A DNA stretch of 64,000 nucleotides from assembly GCF_000328475.2 (NCBI RefSeq), contig NC_026498.1, forward strand, positions 186,001 to 250,000. The letters are read 5' to 3'. The notes beneath the pieces were generated by a model that was given only the letters and a program-made list of their open reading frames with translations, did not search any database and was not told the origin of the DNA. The position numbers and the translations under genes were made by a program. This document shows positions 12,524-23,928 of this stretch, one piece after another; the first letter of the stretch is position 1; each line of letters starts with the position of its first letter. The stretch is from Mycosarcoma maydis. Its lineage: Eukaryota > Basidiomycota > Ustilaginomycetes > Ustilaginales.

Positions 12524-14200
12524 ATGTTCTTGCCTCGCAAGCTGCAAAAACGATCAAATGCTAGTCGCACCACGCACCAGAATACAGCCCAACCGGCTGT
12601 CTACGGGTCCACCGACCATGTCGTCGAGGTTGACCCAGACGTTGGCTCGAACAATAAGGCACAGGCCTTGGAAGACTCAACTCTGATCGACCTTCAGAAC
12701 AATACGTTCATCGGCCAGTCTTCAGTTTCTCCCCTCCAATCCCAACGTTCCACAGCCGAGGCGGCCAAGCTCGATCGCCTCGTCGACTTTCTCTACATGC
12801 GCCTGTCCCCACTAAATTCATCGGCCAGCGACTTGAATCAATCGGAAGAGGAAAAAAAATCTATCGCCGAGCTAGATCGCAGCATTTTGGTCAACGCCGA
12901 AGCGTTGCGCGAACCAGACGAGGTGTCTCTTTACTACACCACACCTTTCAGAGCGCGCAAACCTGCAACTGTCCACCTGGCACGTCTCTTGGTTCTGGTT
13001 CCGCGACTCGCTACGCGCTGCAAATCCATCAGTCTCCTGAACGACGCGTTGCAGCTACTTGCCCAACGGTCAGCAGTCAATTGGTTTGTGGTGCACAGCC
13101 ATGCGTGTTTGCTCGAGTGGCTGCCGCCTTACATCCGCTTCAAGGATTCCGTCTCCACCTTCAGCAGTCCATCCGTCTGGTCCTTACAGCTGGCGCCGTT
13201 GCTAGTGTACGTCGAGTCCCTTCCGCCCAGGGTTCGAACGAGGTCAGAGGCGGCTGCATATCTTTACCAGACGATGTGTTGTCATTCACACGATTATCCT
13301 GGCTTTCAGAACTCTGGGATCATTGTCAGTGTACTCGAACCGAGCATCGTCGATCAACACCTCATGACGAGTCACAATTCAAGTTTGCCTGCTTCCATCT
13401 TGGAAGGCAAATGGACGTCTGGTCGAGCTTTTTTTCTCTTGAATTCAGAGCAGCATGTCAGGGATCTTTGCCGCACACATCCATGGGACTTCTTCGCTAG
13501 AGCAGCTGTCAAGGCAGAACACAAGCGAATCAAGTTGATTCACGACCCATTTGAGCCCATACGGTGCCTCTCATGGGCCGATTGGGTCGATATGAAAGAG
13601 CAGTACTCTACATACAAAGAGCTGGTGAAGGAAGCGATACAGACACAGTCATCGACCCAGGATGATGTCCAATCAAATGTCGATCGTACATCGATCGGTG
13701 CCAGGGCCGTCCACGACGAGCGCAAAAAGCAATACACAACCGACTTTTCTAAAAACCATAACGGTAGTGGACGCGCAACCGAATGCAACAAGTGGTATCG
13801 AGGATCAATCTTGCTCCTCTCTCTTCAATCGACTCCTGATGCCAGCGCTGCATTGGCAGTGCCGCCTTTTGATTCGCCGTCTCAAATCACAACAGCTTTC
13901 CTGAATCAACATCTCAAGCCACGACTCGAACAGCGAGTGCCCGAGGCCGTCTCCTACATCCATCCCCGGCAATTACCATCCGCATCATTCAGCTCAGTTG
14001 AGGGTACTGTTGAGGTGGTTATACGAACCGCACATCCCAGTTTTGCCGACCAGCTGCTCACACAATTTCACCAGCTCCGGAGGATGGACGAATTGGCAGA
14101 AGACCGGTATTGGTCCGATATGCCCGACAAACCGCGCAGCCGCGCATTCGGCCGAATGTGCCGACTCGGCGCCAGCTTCACCCAGACTGGCCCCAACTAG
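12524..14200 (+). CDS. Candidate LARP7/Pof8-type La-related protein
   Basis: The protein has 558 residues. I do not recognise it by overall similarity, but its parts line up with the LARP7/Pof8 layout. Residues about 78-195 are helical, with LDRLVDFLYMRLSPLN followed by LLNDALQLLAQRSAVNWF, like a La motif that has lost its canonical FSDxNL residues. Residues about 226-345 resemble an RRM, with LLVYVESLPPRVRT as the RNP2-like strand and GRAFFLLNSEQHVRDLC as the RNP1-like strand. CLSWADWVDMKEQY follows. Residues about 426-545 resemble an xRRM: GSILLLSLQ, AVSYIHPRQL, GTVEVVIRTAHPSFADQLL, then a helix beginning ELAEDRYWSDM, where the YW pair is typical. Proteins of this class bind U6 snRNA or telomerase RNA and act in the nucleus. 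Family assignment is inference from motif order. Confidence 0.55.
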   Translation: MFLPRKLQKRSNASRTTHQNTAQPAVYGSTDHVVEVDPDVGSNNKAQALEDSTLIDLQNNTFIGQSSVSPLQSQRSTAEAAKLDRLVDFLYMRLSPLNSSASDLNQSEEEKKSIAELDRSILVNAEALREPDEVSLYYTTPFRARKPATVHLARLLVLVPRLATRCKSISLLNDALQLLAQRSAVNWFVVHSHACLLEWLPPYIRFKDSVSTFSSPSVWSLQLAPLLVYVESLPPRVRTRSEAAAYLYQTMCCHSHDYPGFQNSGIIVSVLEPSIVDQHLMTSHNSSLPASILEGKWTSGRAFFLLNSEQHVRDLCRTHPWDFFARAAVKAEHKRIKLIHDPFEPIRCLSWADWVDMKEQYSTYKELVKEAIQTQSSTQDDVQSNVDRTSIGARAVHDERKKQYTTDFSKNHNGSGRATECNKWYRGSILLLSLQSTPDASAALAVPPFDSPSQITTAFLNQHLKPRLEQRVPEAVSYIHPRQLPSASFSSVEGTVEVVIRTAHPSFADQLLTQFHQLRRMDELAEDRYWSDMPDKPRSRAFGRMCRLGASFTQTGPN

Positions 14201-14266
14201 CACATCTCAACCGGCCACATCCACCAAATGCAACACCTGAAGACTACCTACTATAACATCTTATGA

Positions 14267-16882
14267 TTAGAACAGGTGCAGACTCTGCGTCAATGGCAAC
14301 TCGTCAGCTGGAGGGACGGTCAACAGTCGACCTCCGTCCGTGACCTCGTATGTCTCTGGATCCACCTTCAAATCAGGTGTGTGGGTGTTCAGCTTCATAT
14401 CCTTTTTGCTGACCGTCCTGCACCCCTTGACCCCCTCGATTCTCTTGTTGACTCCGTAGCCCCTAACGGTACCCTGATCGACAGAGATCTGCGAAACAAA
14501 TAGCACCGAGTTGTGCGATGCAGCATTGGTGTTTGAGCCGTGCATCGGTCTGCCGTAGATAGGCTGCACTGTGGGGATGGAGGCGTTGGCATCGCCCATC
14601 TGTGCCCATGCTACCTGCCCGCCCTTGAGCACAAATTCAGGGCATATGCCAAATTTGGAGGGCAGGTAGAAGACAAGATCAGCCAGTTTGCCGGGTTCAA
14701 TACTGCCAATCAGATGCGAACAGCCGTGAACAAGAGCAGGGTTGATCGTGTATTTGGCCACGTAGCGCTTGATGCGTAGGTTGTCCGATACTGCCTCGCT
14801 CGGATGAGGCACGCCCTTTGTCTGTGGATCAGAGCCTGGTTCATGAAGCGGCCCGACCAGACTGGCCATCTTGGAAGCAGTTCTCCACGTACGCGAAACC
14901 ACTTCACCGATCCTGCCCATAGCCTGCGAGTCGGAGCTGATCATAGAAATTGCACCGCTGTCCTGCAATACGTCCTCGGCAGCCACCGTCTCTGCGCGAA
15001 TCCTTGAGTCAGCAAACGCCACATCTTCGACAATGTCTTTTGACAGATGATGGCACACCATCAGCATGTCGAGATGTTCGTCGAGCGTGTTCTTTGCGTA
15101 AGGTCGCGTCGGGTTGGTCGAAGATGGCAGCACGTTGGTCTCTCCACAAACACGGATGATGTCTGGAGCGTGTCCTCCACCGGCACCCTCAGAGTGGTAC
15201 GTATGAATGGTTCGACCCTTGAAAGCGGCAAGCGTGCCTTCGACGAAGCACGATTCGTTGAGCGTGTCGGTATGGATGTTGCACTGTACGTCGTACTTGT
15301 CGCAGGCGGTCAAGCATGCGTCGATGACAGCCGGCGTCGCTCCCCAATCTTCGTGGATCTTCATACCGGCGCATCCAGCGCGGATCTGGTCTTCCAAACC
15401 GGCTAAACCCGAGTCATTGCCCTTACCCGTAAAGGCAAAGTTGAGCGGAACATTGTCGGTGGCGATCATCATGTTGCGAAGCTGATCCTGTCCTGGCGTG
15501 CACGTCGTTGCGCTCGATCCCGCTGTAGGACCTGTTCCACCGCCAATCAGGGTGGTGATGCCCGTGGCGAGTGCCTCCTCATGCAGATCTGGGCAGATGT
15601 AGTGCACGTGTGCATCAATGGCTCCTGCTGTCACGATGAACTTTTCGCCTGCAATTACCTCGGTACAAGAACCCACGACCAGGTTGGGATCAACGCCATC
15701 CATGATGGCCGGATTGCCCGCCTTGCCAATAGCCACAATGTGACCGTTCCTGATACCGATATCCGCCTTGACAATGCCCCACCAATCGACGATGAGTGCG
15801 TTGATGATAACAATGTCCAGCACGGCACTGTCGGCACGACCCGATGCTTGACCCATGCCATCACGCAACACTTTGCCACCTCCAAACTTGAGCTCGTCGC
15901 CATAGACAGTGAAATCCTTCTCGACTTCGAGCCAGAGTGGGCTGTCTGCGAGTCTTACCTTGTCGCCCACGGTGGGGCCGTACAGAGAGGCGTAGGCATC
16001 ACGCGACAGCTCACAGGGCGCTGGCGCCGGGATCGAGTCATCTTCCATGTCTGGGAGCGGCTCGTTAGCGAATCCGGCCGCTTCGATACGCTTGACGAGG
16101 GCAACTTGAGATTCGGAAGTAGCCAGAAATTCATCAAGAGGGCCCGCCGCGAGGTTGTTACCACCAGCAAGGATCTTGGTACCTCCAACTTGGACCAGCG
16201 TGACGGTTTTCGAATCACCTGGCTCGAAACGGATGGCTGTACCTGCGGCAATGTCGAGTCGCTTGCCCAAGGCCAGCATTCGTGGGAAAGAAAGAGCAGC
16301 GTTGGTTTCGAGGAAAGGATAGTGCGAGCCAACTTGAATGGGACGATCGCCCGTGTTGGTCACTTTGACTGCGACCCGCTTGCGTTTGGGGCAGAGCTGG
16401 ATCGGTTGTGCTCCTCTCTTGGTGACCAACGCTCCTGGCAACACTTCTTCGGCAGCTGCCTTGCCAACCAACGCCTTCGTTTCTGCTTGCATCTGGGCCA
16501 AGAACACGCTTACATCCGGAGCAGGATAAAAGCTCGAGTAGAGAGCAGCCTGAATATCGCCTGTTTCCGTGCACACTGGTTGATGCACCGTCACCAAGAA
16601 TGAACCATCTGAAAAGGTACCTTCAACCATGACCTCGTGCAGCAACTCGGGTACACCCGGCAGCACATGACATCGACCAAGCAAAGTTTTCCCATGCTGC
16701 ATTAGCTCTGCGACCGAATGTTCGCCATCTCGAATACGTTCCTGTAGTACCGTAGCGATCAGCGCCGTAGCTTCGGTCTGGTTCAAGCGAACGCCCCTAG
16801 CCAAACGTTTTTGGGCTAGGGAGCCGGCATGGTGGAGTAAGAGCTTGTCTCGTTCGCGTGGAAGCAGGTGCATCTCGAACAA
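14267..16882 (-). CDS. Urease (fused gamma-beta-alpha chains)
   Basis: The enzyme hydrolyses urea to ammonia and carbamate in the cytosol. The 871-residue chain is a single polypeptide in the eukaryotic order gamma (about 1-105), beta (about 130-265), alpha (about 290-871). Nickel ligands and catalytic residues are all present: His425 and His427 in DAHVHYICP, the carbamylated Lys508 in GMKIHEDWG, His537 in NIHTD, His563 in TYHSEG, and the flap Cys610 plus His611 in MVCHHL. Each is offset by +18 from the jack bean positions I know. The first ATG gives [10 protein letters not shown]. Most fungal ureases begin at MHL, so translation may start at 16873 instead. Nickel-insertion accessory genes are not in the window. 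In pathogenic fungi urease can raise local pH, but no such role is shown here. Confidence 0.97.
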   Translation of the reverse strand: MFEMHLLPRERDKLLLHHAGSLAQKRLARGVRLNQTEATALIATVLQERIRDGEHSVAELMQHGKTLLGRCHVLPGVPELLHEVMVEGTFSDGSFLVTVHQPVCTETGDIQAALYSSFYPAPDVSVFLAQMQAETKALVGKAAAEEVLPGALVTKRGAQPIQLCPKRKRVAVKVTNTGDRPIQVGSHYPFLETNAALSFPRMLALGKRLDIAAGTAIRFEPGDSKTVTLVQVGGTKILAGGNNLAAGPLDEFLATSESQVALVKRIEAAGFANEPLPDMEDDSIPAPAPCELSRDAYASLYGPTVGDKVRLADSPLWLEVEKDFTVYGDELKFGGGKVLRDGMGQASGRADSAVLDIVIINALIVDWWGIVKADIGIRNGHIVAIGKAGNPAIMDGVDPNLVVGSCTEVIAGEKFIVTAGAIDAHVHYICPDLHEEALATGITTLIGGGTGPTAGSSATTCTPGQDQLRNMMIATDNVPLNFAFTGKGNDSGLAGLEDQIRAGCAGMKIHEDWGATPAVIDACLTACDKYDVQCNIHTDTLNESCFVEGTLAAFKGRTIHTYHSEGAGGGHAPDIIRVCGETNVLPSSTNPTRPYAKNTLDEHLDMLMVCHHLSKDIVEDVAFADSRIRAETVAAEDVLQDSGAISMISSDSQAMGRIGEVVSRTWRTASKMASLVGPLHEPGSDPQTKGVPHPSEAVSDNLRIKRYVAKYTINPALVHGCSHLIGSIEPGKLADLVFYLPSKFGICPEFVLKGGQVAWAQMGDANASIPTVQPIYGRPMHGSNTNAASHNSVLFVSQISVDQGTVRGYGVNKRIEGVKGCRTVSKKDMKLNTHTPDLKVDPETYEVTDGGRLLTVPPADELPLTQSLHLF

Positions 16883-17442
16883 GAGTGGGGAGGTTGGAGG
16901 GGCGTGGATGCGTGTGAGAGTTAAGCGTCACGCGGAAAGATGGAATTTGTGGGCAAGGGATATGAGGTTGAGGAAGAGGTTGAGCGAGGCGATAAGCGCA
17001 AAGCCAACTGGAACGATAAAGCATCGTGATTCGTGATTGCTTCCAAGCTTTGTTCACGATTTAGTTCAATCGTGAATAGAATCGCAAACCCGGCCGTCGC
17101 GTGGCTAAATCGACGCACAGGCCCTTCGCACCCCCAACCCAAAACTCACGACTCGAAAGTGGGGTAAAAATTCATTTCGAGTAACTTCAGGGTCTAACAA
17201 ATGAATAATTTGGCGCATCTCACGTTGCACGTCAAACTCACGACTCACGACTTGTCGCCACGATTCATCCATTCGCGGCTTTGTGCTTGTGACTTGCGGC
17301 GGTAGATTTTACGGAAGTCGGCCAATTTTTCGTATCCCTCCGAGACGGGTTGTTGGTCGGGTCACGAAACATCTGGCATTGCTCGTTCAGGACACCACTA
17401 CGGCGAATCTCGTTCGGCGCGATAGACGCTCAGCGGAGCAGA
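16883..17442. other. Divergent promoter region rich in the TCGTGA heptamer
   Basis: No gene is supported. TCGTGA/TCACGA words occur as a tandem pair near 17024-17037 and singly near 17055 and 17070. A further cluster lies near 17227-17265, including a tandem ACTCACGACTCACGAC pair. The region separates urease from the flavin-reductase-like gene. Confidence 0.5.
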
Positions 17443-18297
17443 ATGTTGCCAGGTGTGACTGCGGCGATGGCAGCCAGCACAAGGGCCTCAACTTCCAAAG
17501 TCACGCTGGAAGCATCCATCCCATTCGCGGTACGACACCGCAGCCCTCAAACGACGACTTGCCGTCTTTGGTCTCGCCGGCACTTTTCGAGCTGCCGTAC
17601 TTGGCGCTCTGTACCCAAACCTTCTCCTCCACAACCCCAAACGTCAGACGTTATATCGACGTCAATACGCTCGCTCATGCGCGAATCTGCACAGCCTGTC
17701 GCACTGGTTACTACCTTTCTCCCACCTACCAAATCCTCGCAAAGGCAGCTTCATGCAGCGACACTATCGAGCTTCACATCGATCTCGTTGGATCCGAACC
17801 TGGTTTGTTTTTCGATGAAGACGCCGAGTAAGCTAGCCGATGCTCTGGCGTCGCATGTCTCGCGTCGAAGTCAAGCTGGTGGAGAGGGGGTGGATTTTGT
17901 GGTCAATGTGCTGTCGAGGAGTCAGGCGGATTTGGCTGCTGCGTATGCTGTTCCAGGCACACCGCCGCTGGATTACTCAGAAACGATCCAAAAGGGCGAG
18001 CAGGATCACCCGTTGAGACAAGCCGGGTTGGTGCAAGTGCACCTGTATGGGGAAGCGGTTCCAATGGTCAATGGCTCATTGGGTGCTCTGGCATGTACCG
18101 TCGTGGAAAGCATAGACCTGGATCGATATAGAAATGCCGATGGTGGGGAGCCAATCCCAGACGCAATCCAAGTCAGGAGTAGTCGACTATACATTGCTCG
18201 TGTCGTCCATGTCTTCACGCCGACAGATGCATCTAGACAGCCGCTCGTGTATCATCGTCAGAAATTTGTTTCGACCTCGAACATATCGTCCACTTGA
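17443..18297 (+). CDS. Flavin reductase-like domain protein (FMN-binding split barrel)
   Basis: The frame is open from about 17350, but the first in-frame ATG is at 17443, giving 284 residues. The N-terminal 60 residues are rich in Arg, Ser and Thr with no acidic run, which suggests a mitochondrial presequence. The flavin-binding split barrel follows: QPVALVTTFLPP, then LHAATLSSFTSISLDPNLVCFSMK, a pattern typical of NAD(P)H:FMN reductases and related flavoproteins. The C-terminal half continues the barrel (AGLVQVHLYGEAVPMVNGS and SSRLYIARVVHVF). It probably reduces or binds FMN; the partner enzyme is not evident. The gene is convergent with the MetX-family gene, 144 nt away. Confidence 0.75.
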   Translation: MLPGVTAAMAASTRASTSKVTLEASIPFAVRHRSPQTTTCRLWSRRHFSSCRTWRSVPKPSPPQPQTSDVISTSIRSLMRESAQPVALVTTFLPPTKSSQRQLHAATLSSFTSISLDPNLVCFSMKTPSKLADALASHVSRRSQAGGEGVDFVVNVLSRSQADLAAAYAVPGTPPLDYSETIQKGEQDHPLRQAGLVQVHLYGEAVPMVNGSLGALACTVVESIDLDRYRNADGGEPIPDAIQVRSSRLYIARVVHVFTPTDASRQPLVYHRQKFVSTSNISST

Positions 18298-18441
18298 ACC
18301 ATTCGCATCAATCACGAGTTCGATCAGCAAAGGCGGAAACAGGCTCGTTTTCACATGAAAACAAATGTGTAAATGTTACGTGTGTCATGGATAGTTGTTT
18401 GTACAATGCAAGAGCTGCGTGGCGATATGCTAGCGCAAATT

Positions 18442-20151
18442 TCACTCGAGAAACCCTCTAATCGCACCGCCGACATTGGGCACATCGATCAAAAAGCTAT
18501 CGTGGCCATGTGGAGCGTCGAGCTCGTAATACCTGACGGAATCGTTGCCGTTGAGCCTCAAACACTCTGCGATCTCTCTCTGCTGTTCTACGGGGAAGAG
18601 GATGTCGCTCTGGACGCCAATGACGAGGGTGGGGATGTGCGAGAGTCTGGCCAAGCCTCTAGCGAGTGCGGGGACGTAAGCGTGCGCGGCGGGCGAGCTG
18701 AGCGTGCTGATGTGTTGACGTTTTCTGGGTCTTGGTGCGGGCGAAGCATTGGTGTCGATGGCGAGGTTGTTCGAGTATTGCTCGCCGTGCGCGCGCGTGC
18801 GCCTTCGTTGCAGGTCGGCAAGAGCGTGGTCCGACATATCGAACAGATCCATCGCCTTGGAGATGTAGATGAGCGAATTGGCGTCGTACTTGAGGCAGAA
18901 CTGTTCACCCTGGTGGTCCAGGTAGGTTTCGATGAGAAAGTCAGGACACAGCGCTGGAGCCATCTCTTCGTCGTGTTGAGCCTGGGCAGCCACTCGACGC
19001 GCTCGACCGAAACGCTGCTCCCACTCGGGTCCGGATCGATAGGTGAAGGTGGCTATCTGTCGAGCCAATTTCATTCCTGTGTGCGGCGGTAGGTGGCCGT
19101 CACCGTAGTAGAAGCCGCGGTTCCAGTTCGGATCGCTCATCAGCACGCTCCGTTGCGCATAACGGAGCGCGATCGACGCCGGCGCAGATCGTGCACATCC
19201 ACTGATCGAGATCAGGCGCGCCACCCTATCGCGTTCGAGGTGAGCGGCTGCGATCGACTGCATGCCTCCCATCGACGAGCCTACGCTTGCATAGAGTTGA
19301 TCAATCTGCAGATGGTCGAGTAGCAGGAACTGCGCACGCACCATATCGAACACGCTCAGGATCGGGAAGCGCGTCGCATACGCTGCACCACTCTCGTCCA
19401 AAGGATGCACACTGGAAGGTCCAGTCGAGCCATAACATCCACCCAGCACGTTGGTGCAGATGACAAAAAAACGATTGGTATCCAACGGCTTGTTCGGACC
19501 CACAAACTCCTCCCACCAGCCTTTGGCCGGGTTGCTCTTGGTCGACGCCGCATGACTCGAAGCCGACAGGCCGGTATGCAGCAGGATCGCATTCGATCTG
19601 TCCGCATTCAGCTCGCCCCACGTTTCGTACGCCAGATCAAACTCGGGCAATTCTCCTCCGTAATCCAACTTGAACGTATGTGCATGGTGGTAGACTTGAT
19701 ACCCCGAAACCACTTTGGTGTATGATGGTTCGGGACCCGATTCGTCCACCTCGTTCTGTGTCGACGACTCTTGCTGTGACAGTTGCGGTGACGACGAAAG
19801 CTGTGCGCGCAACCGGTCTTGACGTGCCTCGTTGGCGTCGACGCAAGGAAACGCTACCGACGAAGCAGCAGAAGCGTTCGAGGCAGAGCGTGTTGAACAC
19901 GACGTCAGTGCGGATTTTGCCTTTTCGGCCAGATGCTGTAGCTTGTGCCCACGCCGTTCGTTGGCATCGACGCACGAGAACTCGGGTCGAGAGTGGACTG
20001 GCAAAGCCGATGATACAGCAACGCAAGTGTGAAGCGACGCTCGGCGATGGGGTGGCGCAGGTGCAACGGACGTACTTCCGGTATGCCCAGGAGCACTGGG
20101 GGCCAAACACCGGAGACGCGCCGTTAAGAGGCGTACCGATGGGCGCGGCAT
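18442..20151 (-). CDS. MetX-family homoserine/serine O-acetyltransferase, CysA/Cys2-like
   Basis: The 569-residue alpha/beta-hydrolase transfers acetyl from acetyl-CoA to homoserine or serine, feeding methionine or cysteine synthesis. The fold is clear from [37 protein letters not shown] and the nucleophile elbow GSSMGG (Ser293). The acid-bearing [11 protein letters not shown] and the histidine in DAPHGHDSF lie near the C-terminus. The first 50 residues are Arg/Ser/Ala-rich and look like a mitochondrial presequence. That feature and the CVDANE motif favour the fungal CysA/Cys2 serine O-acetyltransferase branch over the cytosolic Met2 branch, although substrate cannot be proved. The CVDANE motif is duplicated, at residues 58-70 and 101-113. 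A basic, low-complexity insert lies near residues 440-475. The gene diverges from the fRMsr gene. Confidence 0.85.
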   Translation of the reverse strand: MPRPSVRLLTARLRCLAPSAPGHTGSTSVAPAPPHRRASLHTCVAVSSALPVHSRPEFSCVDANERRGHKLQHLAEKAKSALTSCSTRSASNASAASSVAFPCVDANEARQDRLRAQLSSSPQLSQQESSTQNEVDESGPEPSYTKVVSGYQVYHHAHTFKLDYGGELPEFDLAYETWGELNADRSNAILLHTGLSASSHAASTKSNPAKGWWEEFVGPNKPLDTNRFFVICTNVLGGCYGSTGPSSVHPLDESGAAYATRFPILSVFDMVRAQFLLLDHLQIDQLYASVGSSMGGMQSIAAAHLERDRVARLISISGCARSAPASIALRYAQRSVLMSDPNWNRGFYYGDGHLPPHTGMKLARQIATFTYRSGPEWEQRFGRARRVAAQAQHDEEMAPALCPDFLIETYLDHQGEQFCLKYDANSLIYISKAMDLFDMSDHALADLQRRRTRAHGEQYSNNLAIDTNASPAPRPRKRQHISTLSSPAAHAYVPALARGLARLSHIPTLVIGVQSDILFPVEQQREIAECLRLNGNDSVRYYELDAPHGHDSFLIDVPNVGGAIRGFLE

Positions 20152-20508
20152 TGATCGACAGAGCAGTCACCTGGCAGCAGCACAAGGAAAGAGGATGGGG
20201 TGAGCGTGGTCGACGATCGAGGTAGTCGGACAATCAGGGCTCGGGAGAAAGCTTGCCAGAGCGCGTCAGTGCGCAGCTTTTTATCGATTCTTGTCGGTAT
20301 TTGGCCAGGCCCTAGGATGTCGATGACCACTTCCGATTCGAGCAGTGACAGTCTTGGACAACTTTTCTTGATTCGTGATTCTTCCCCGCGCATCCAGGGT
20401 GTCATCAAAGATAGCAGCAAGGATGGTACCAAAGAGGCCAGCTCGCTCTCCATGTAGATCTTGATAAGTTTGGATCAGGATTCGGAAGTCGGCGATCAAA
20501 ACCCAACA

Positions 20509-20512
<4 letters not shown>

Positions 20513-20546
<34 letters not shown>
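20513..20546. repeat. (TC)17 microsatellite
   Basis: A perfect dinucleotide tract of 17 units is seen directly in the sequence, within the intergenic region upstream of the fRMsr gene. Confidence 0.95.
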
Positions 20547-20552
<6 letters not shown>

Positions 20553-20787
20553 CTCTCCACAAGAAGCACGAAGCCGAGGCTGTCGAAAAGAAAATCAAAA
20601 TCAAAATCAAGAGTCTGTGAGTTCACCAACCGTCACGAGTCACGAGAAGTCACGAGGAACTCACAACTCACGACTACAGTGGTGAGACTCAGTCGCAGGT
20701 GCTCGTGGGTCGATGGCGTGATTGTCTCACTCTATTCACGATTTGCTCGTTTCTTCTTGCCGCTTTGCGGCTTTGTAAATGAAGCAT

Positions 20788-20814
20788 TCGTGATTCTTGA
20801 TTCGTGATTCACGA
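20788..20814. repeat. TCGTGAN heptamer cluster
   Basis: Two TCGTGA copies 14 bp apart are followed by a TCACGA copy in the same 7-bp register. The cluster lies about 140 nt upstream of the fRMsr start codon. Confidence 0.7.
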
Positions 20815-20952
20815 TTGGTCAAGGACGCGATTCGAAGCGGTGACTTTGGTTTTGGCTGTGACTGTTTCCGATTCGTGTTCACGTTTGGTCACGCACCTCT
20901 TTCGGTCGCACTACCACTTGCTGTTTGTCTGAGCGACGAGATTTCGATCAAG

Positions 20953-21714
20953 ATGGTGCAGTAAGTGCGAGCGTTAATGTTGCGCGGGTGCGAAACTGTG
21001 CTGACACGGATGTTTTTGCGGGTGAATAGCGCCGATGCCGCGGCGCTTCCTTCGTACGTGGTCACGAAAGCCGACTTTTACGACCACCTCGAATCGTCGC
21101 TCATCTCGCTCATCGATCCAGGAACCGACTGGATCTCGGCGCTCTCGAATGCATCGTCGCTCGTCTTCAACTCGATGAATCGCTTCCCTGCATGGACGTC
21201 CAAACGGATCAACTGGGCAGGCTTCTATCTGCTGTCGCCTCTGCTCCCATCCGAGATCGTCTCGCCCAAGAAGCGCAAGCACCCGACGTTGTTGCTGGGT
21301 CCATTCAACGGCCTGCCTGCATGTCAGCTCATCGTTTCCGTGCCAGGCAAGGGTGTCTGCGCAGACGCTTCTGCTGTACTTCCGCCACGCGTGGTTCGTG
21401 TCGCCGACACAGACGCGTACCCAGGACACATTGCTTGCGACTCGCTCAGCAAAAGCGAGATTGTCGTCCCACTCGTCATCCCAAGAACCAGATTGGCTCA
21501 CGTTCATCAAAATGCTTTGCAACAACAGAGCCCGCTCAACCAAGCAACACCGGTCGATGGCGATGACAGGTCTTGGGCAGGAAGAGGCGACGCCCAAGAC
21601 ATTATCATCGGCGTTCTCGATATCGACTGTGAATCACTCGACGGCTTCGACCAAGAGGACGAGACCAGGTTGCGCACTATTGCCGACTTGATCGTTCAAC
21701 GCTCGGCCTGGTAG
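20953..21714 (+). CDS. Free methionine-(R)-sulfoxide reductase (GAF domain)
   Basis: The model has two exons, 20953-20960 and 21030-21714, split by a 69-nt intron with a GTAAGT donor and an AATAG acceptor. The first coding exon is only 8 nt. The product has 230 residues and reads MVHADAAALPSY at its start. It is a single GAF domain that reduces free methionine-R-sulfoxide with thioredoxin as electron donor. All three family cysteines are visible: ACQ in GPFNGLPACQL, GVC in GKGVCADAS and ACD in GHIACDSLSKSEIVVP. An insert of about 40 residues, Gln-rich and polar, follows VVPLVIP before the final strand IIIGVLDIDCESLDGF. It is probably cytosolic. Confidence 0.93.
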
Positions 21715-21844
21715 AGCACAACCGACCATGTAAAGCAAGATCCAGGCCCCTATACCCTTAAAGAGAAACTCACAGCCAGCTTTGAATGACATACATCGAG
21801 CTTCAACCATACCTGAGACAGAGTGTAATGTGGGCACAAACTTA

Positions 21845-23891
21845 TCAGTCCGTGCGTGTAGAAGAAGATCGTGCAGTCGTCGTCGTAGTTGTGGCACCAA
21901 ACGACCTCCTCGTCCACGCTCCAGATGTGGTCGAGCCGCCGATCGTAGTCTCATCTTCGCCATCGTCCTCACTACTGCCCGCTTTGCCCATCCCACCTTG
22001 AACCTCGATCCCGGACCCCGCCGACGCCGATTCGTCGTCTAAATCTTCCCACGCATCCGTCTCGCCCCCTCCGCCCGCAGCGACTCCCACTCCTCTCGCA
22101 GCCATCCTGGACGAAGGCCTGGACGAAGCAACATCCGTATCTTCCTCAGTCTCCTCATCCAGCCGATCCAACACCCTCCTCGACAGCTGTATCTCTGACA
22201 ACTCCTCGCCCGAAATCAGCGAGCTAGGTTCGATTATGTCCATCAACGCTTCGCCCTGCATGAGCCGACTTGGCTCACTACTCGGTCCTGCTCCAGACAT
22301 CCTCCTGGCTTCTAGCAAATCGCGCATCCTCGATTGCCTGATCGCTTCCGCCAGATCAGCCGCGTCTTTCGCCTGTAGACTCTCCAGCGACCTCAACCGC
22401 ATTTGCTCGTCTTGATTAGCGCGTAAAGCTTCTTGATCTTGGTCGTCGTATTCTTCCACTTTGATCGGCGCTTCGTGCTTGAATCTCCGCCTCGTCTCGG
22501 TTTCGGTTTCGGTTTCCGTCTCGTCTTCATCATCCAATCTCCTCTCGAATCGACCCTGCTCCTCTGTGCTCAGCGTTGTCTCGGTTTCGCTCTTGACACC
22601 GTACTCGTCGCCACTCGTCTGTGCAGAACGCCACGGCTTTTCTTGCTGTTGCTGCTGCTGCTGCTGCTGCTGTTGGAAATGCTCATCCGCATCCAACGAG
22701 ATTGGCGCGATCGTCATCGAGCTCGTGTAAATAGCTGCTACCGCCCACAGCGTCAGGGCAGTTGCCATCTCAAACGCCAGGAACAACGTCGTAAACGTGA
22801 AAAACGACAGCAGAGGAAAGTGGTACATAAAGAAGCGCAAGCCGGTGAGATGCGCATCGAACCGTATGCTCGCTGCGTACGTCTGCAGCTCTCCACGGCT
22901 CGAGTGCGAGCCCACGGCAAGTGGCACGACTCGGCCGTTACCAGGGAGCGTATGAATGCCAGCTAGCGTGTTGTGGTTGCCGCCGTACATCCAGAATTTG
23001 TCTGCGTCGGCTCGACCTACGCTCACCTGACCGTGTGTGACCTTTCGGTCGGACCGTGGATCGATCCGCGTCGACGAGAGTGGAGGTGTAAACGAAGAGG
23101 GCCGCAACACCGCCCTTCGCAGCAGAGAGATACGCAGCAATTGCGAGTTGGTGGGTGTTTGTGAAGACGACGGGTTGCGCGAAAGCATCTGAGAGATGGA
23201 CGAAGCGGCGCGAACGGGTGCAGTCGAATAGGTAAGCAACGTCGGCTTGCTGACGTGAAACAGCGAGTGATTGGATTTGCTCTTCAAGTCAAGGTCCACC
23301 ATAAAGTTGCCCAGGTCAAGATTGGCCTGGTTTAGAGGCACCGATAGTTCCAGCGTGACATCATACGCTTGATCCTGAGCAAAAAAGTCGCTGCTGATGT
23401 CGGTCGACGGATTGTAAGACGAGGAAGATGGTGTGGGTTCGCGCAAATGGTACCCCTGTGCACTATGGTCAAAATCTAGATGCGCGTACGGAGGTCGATT
23501 GTGACCATACTGCAGCCAGATTTCTTTACGGAGACCCACGTCGGGCACCCAAGCCCGGTAGAAGCCGACATAGCTGATGACAGCGGCGGCCAAAGCAACC
23601 CAAAAAATCGTAGCTAGAACACCAAGCCGCACCACGATGCGATGTGTTCTAGGCGAGAGGATGACATCGCGCGTGCACTGGAGCAGCTGCGAAATGGGTG
23701 CTAGCAAGAGACGATCTACTAGTAGCGAAGGCCATTCCTGAATGGGTGGCAGCGATGCGATCCAGTTGGCCAGATCCACAAGAGGTGGAAGCAGCGGTGG
23801 CTCGGGTACAGGTTGCGACGTCCATGTGGGTGTAGTGGACGAAAAAGTTCTTTGAGGCTGTTGCCTCTGCCTTTGCTGCTGCTGCTGCTGC

Positions 23892-23928
<37 letters not shown>

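Larger units (their letters stand above)
20152..20952. other. Divergent promoter region with microsatellite and heptamer clusters
   Basis: No gene is supported. The region contains a TC dinucleotide tract at 20513-20546. Heptamer words are dense: near 20367, a cluster at 20633-20673, near 20738, a cluster at 20788-20814 and near 20868. It lies between the MetX-family start and the fRMsr start. Confidence 0.55.

Noticed and set aside
15581..16603. A 340-codon plus-strand frame over urease
   Set aside because: It is antisense to a firmly identified urease and shows no domain.
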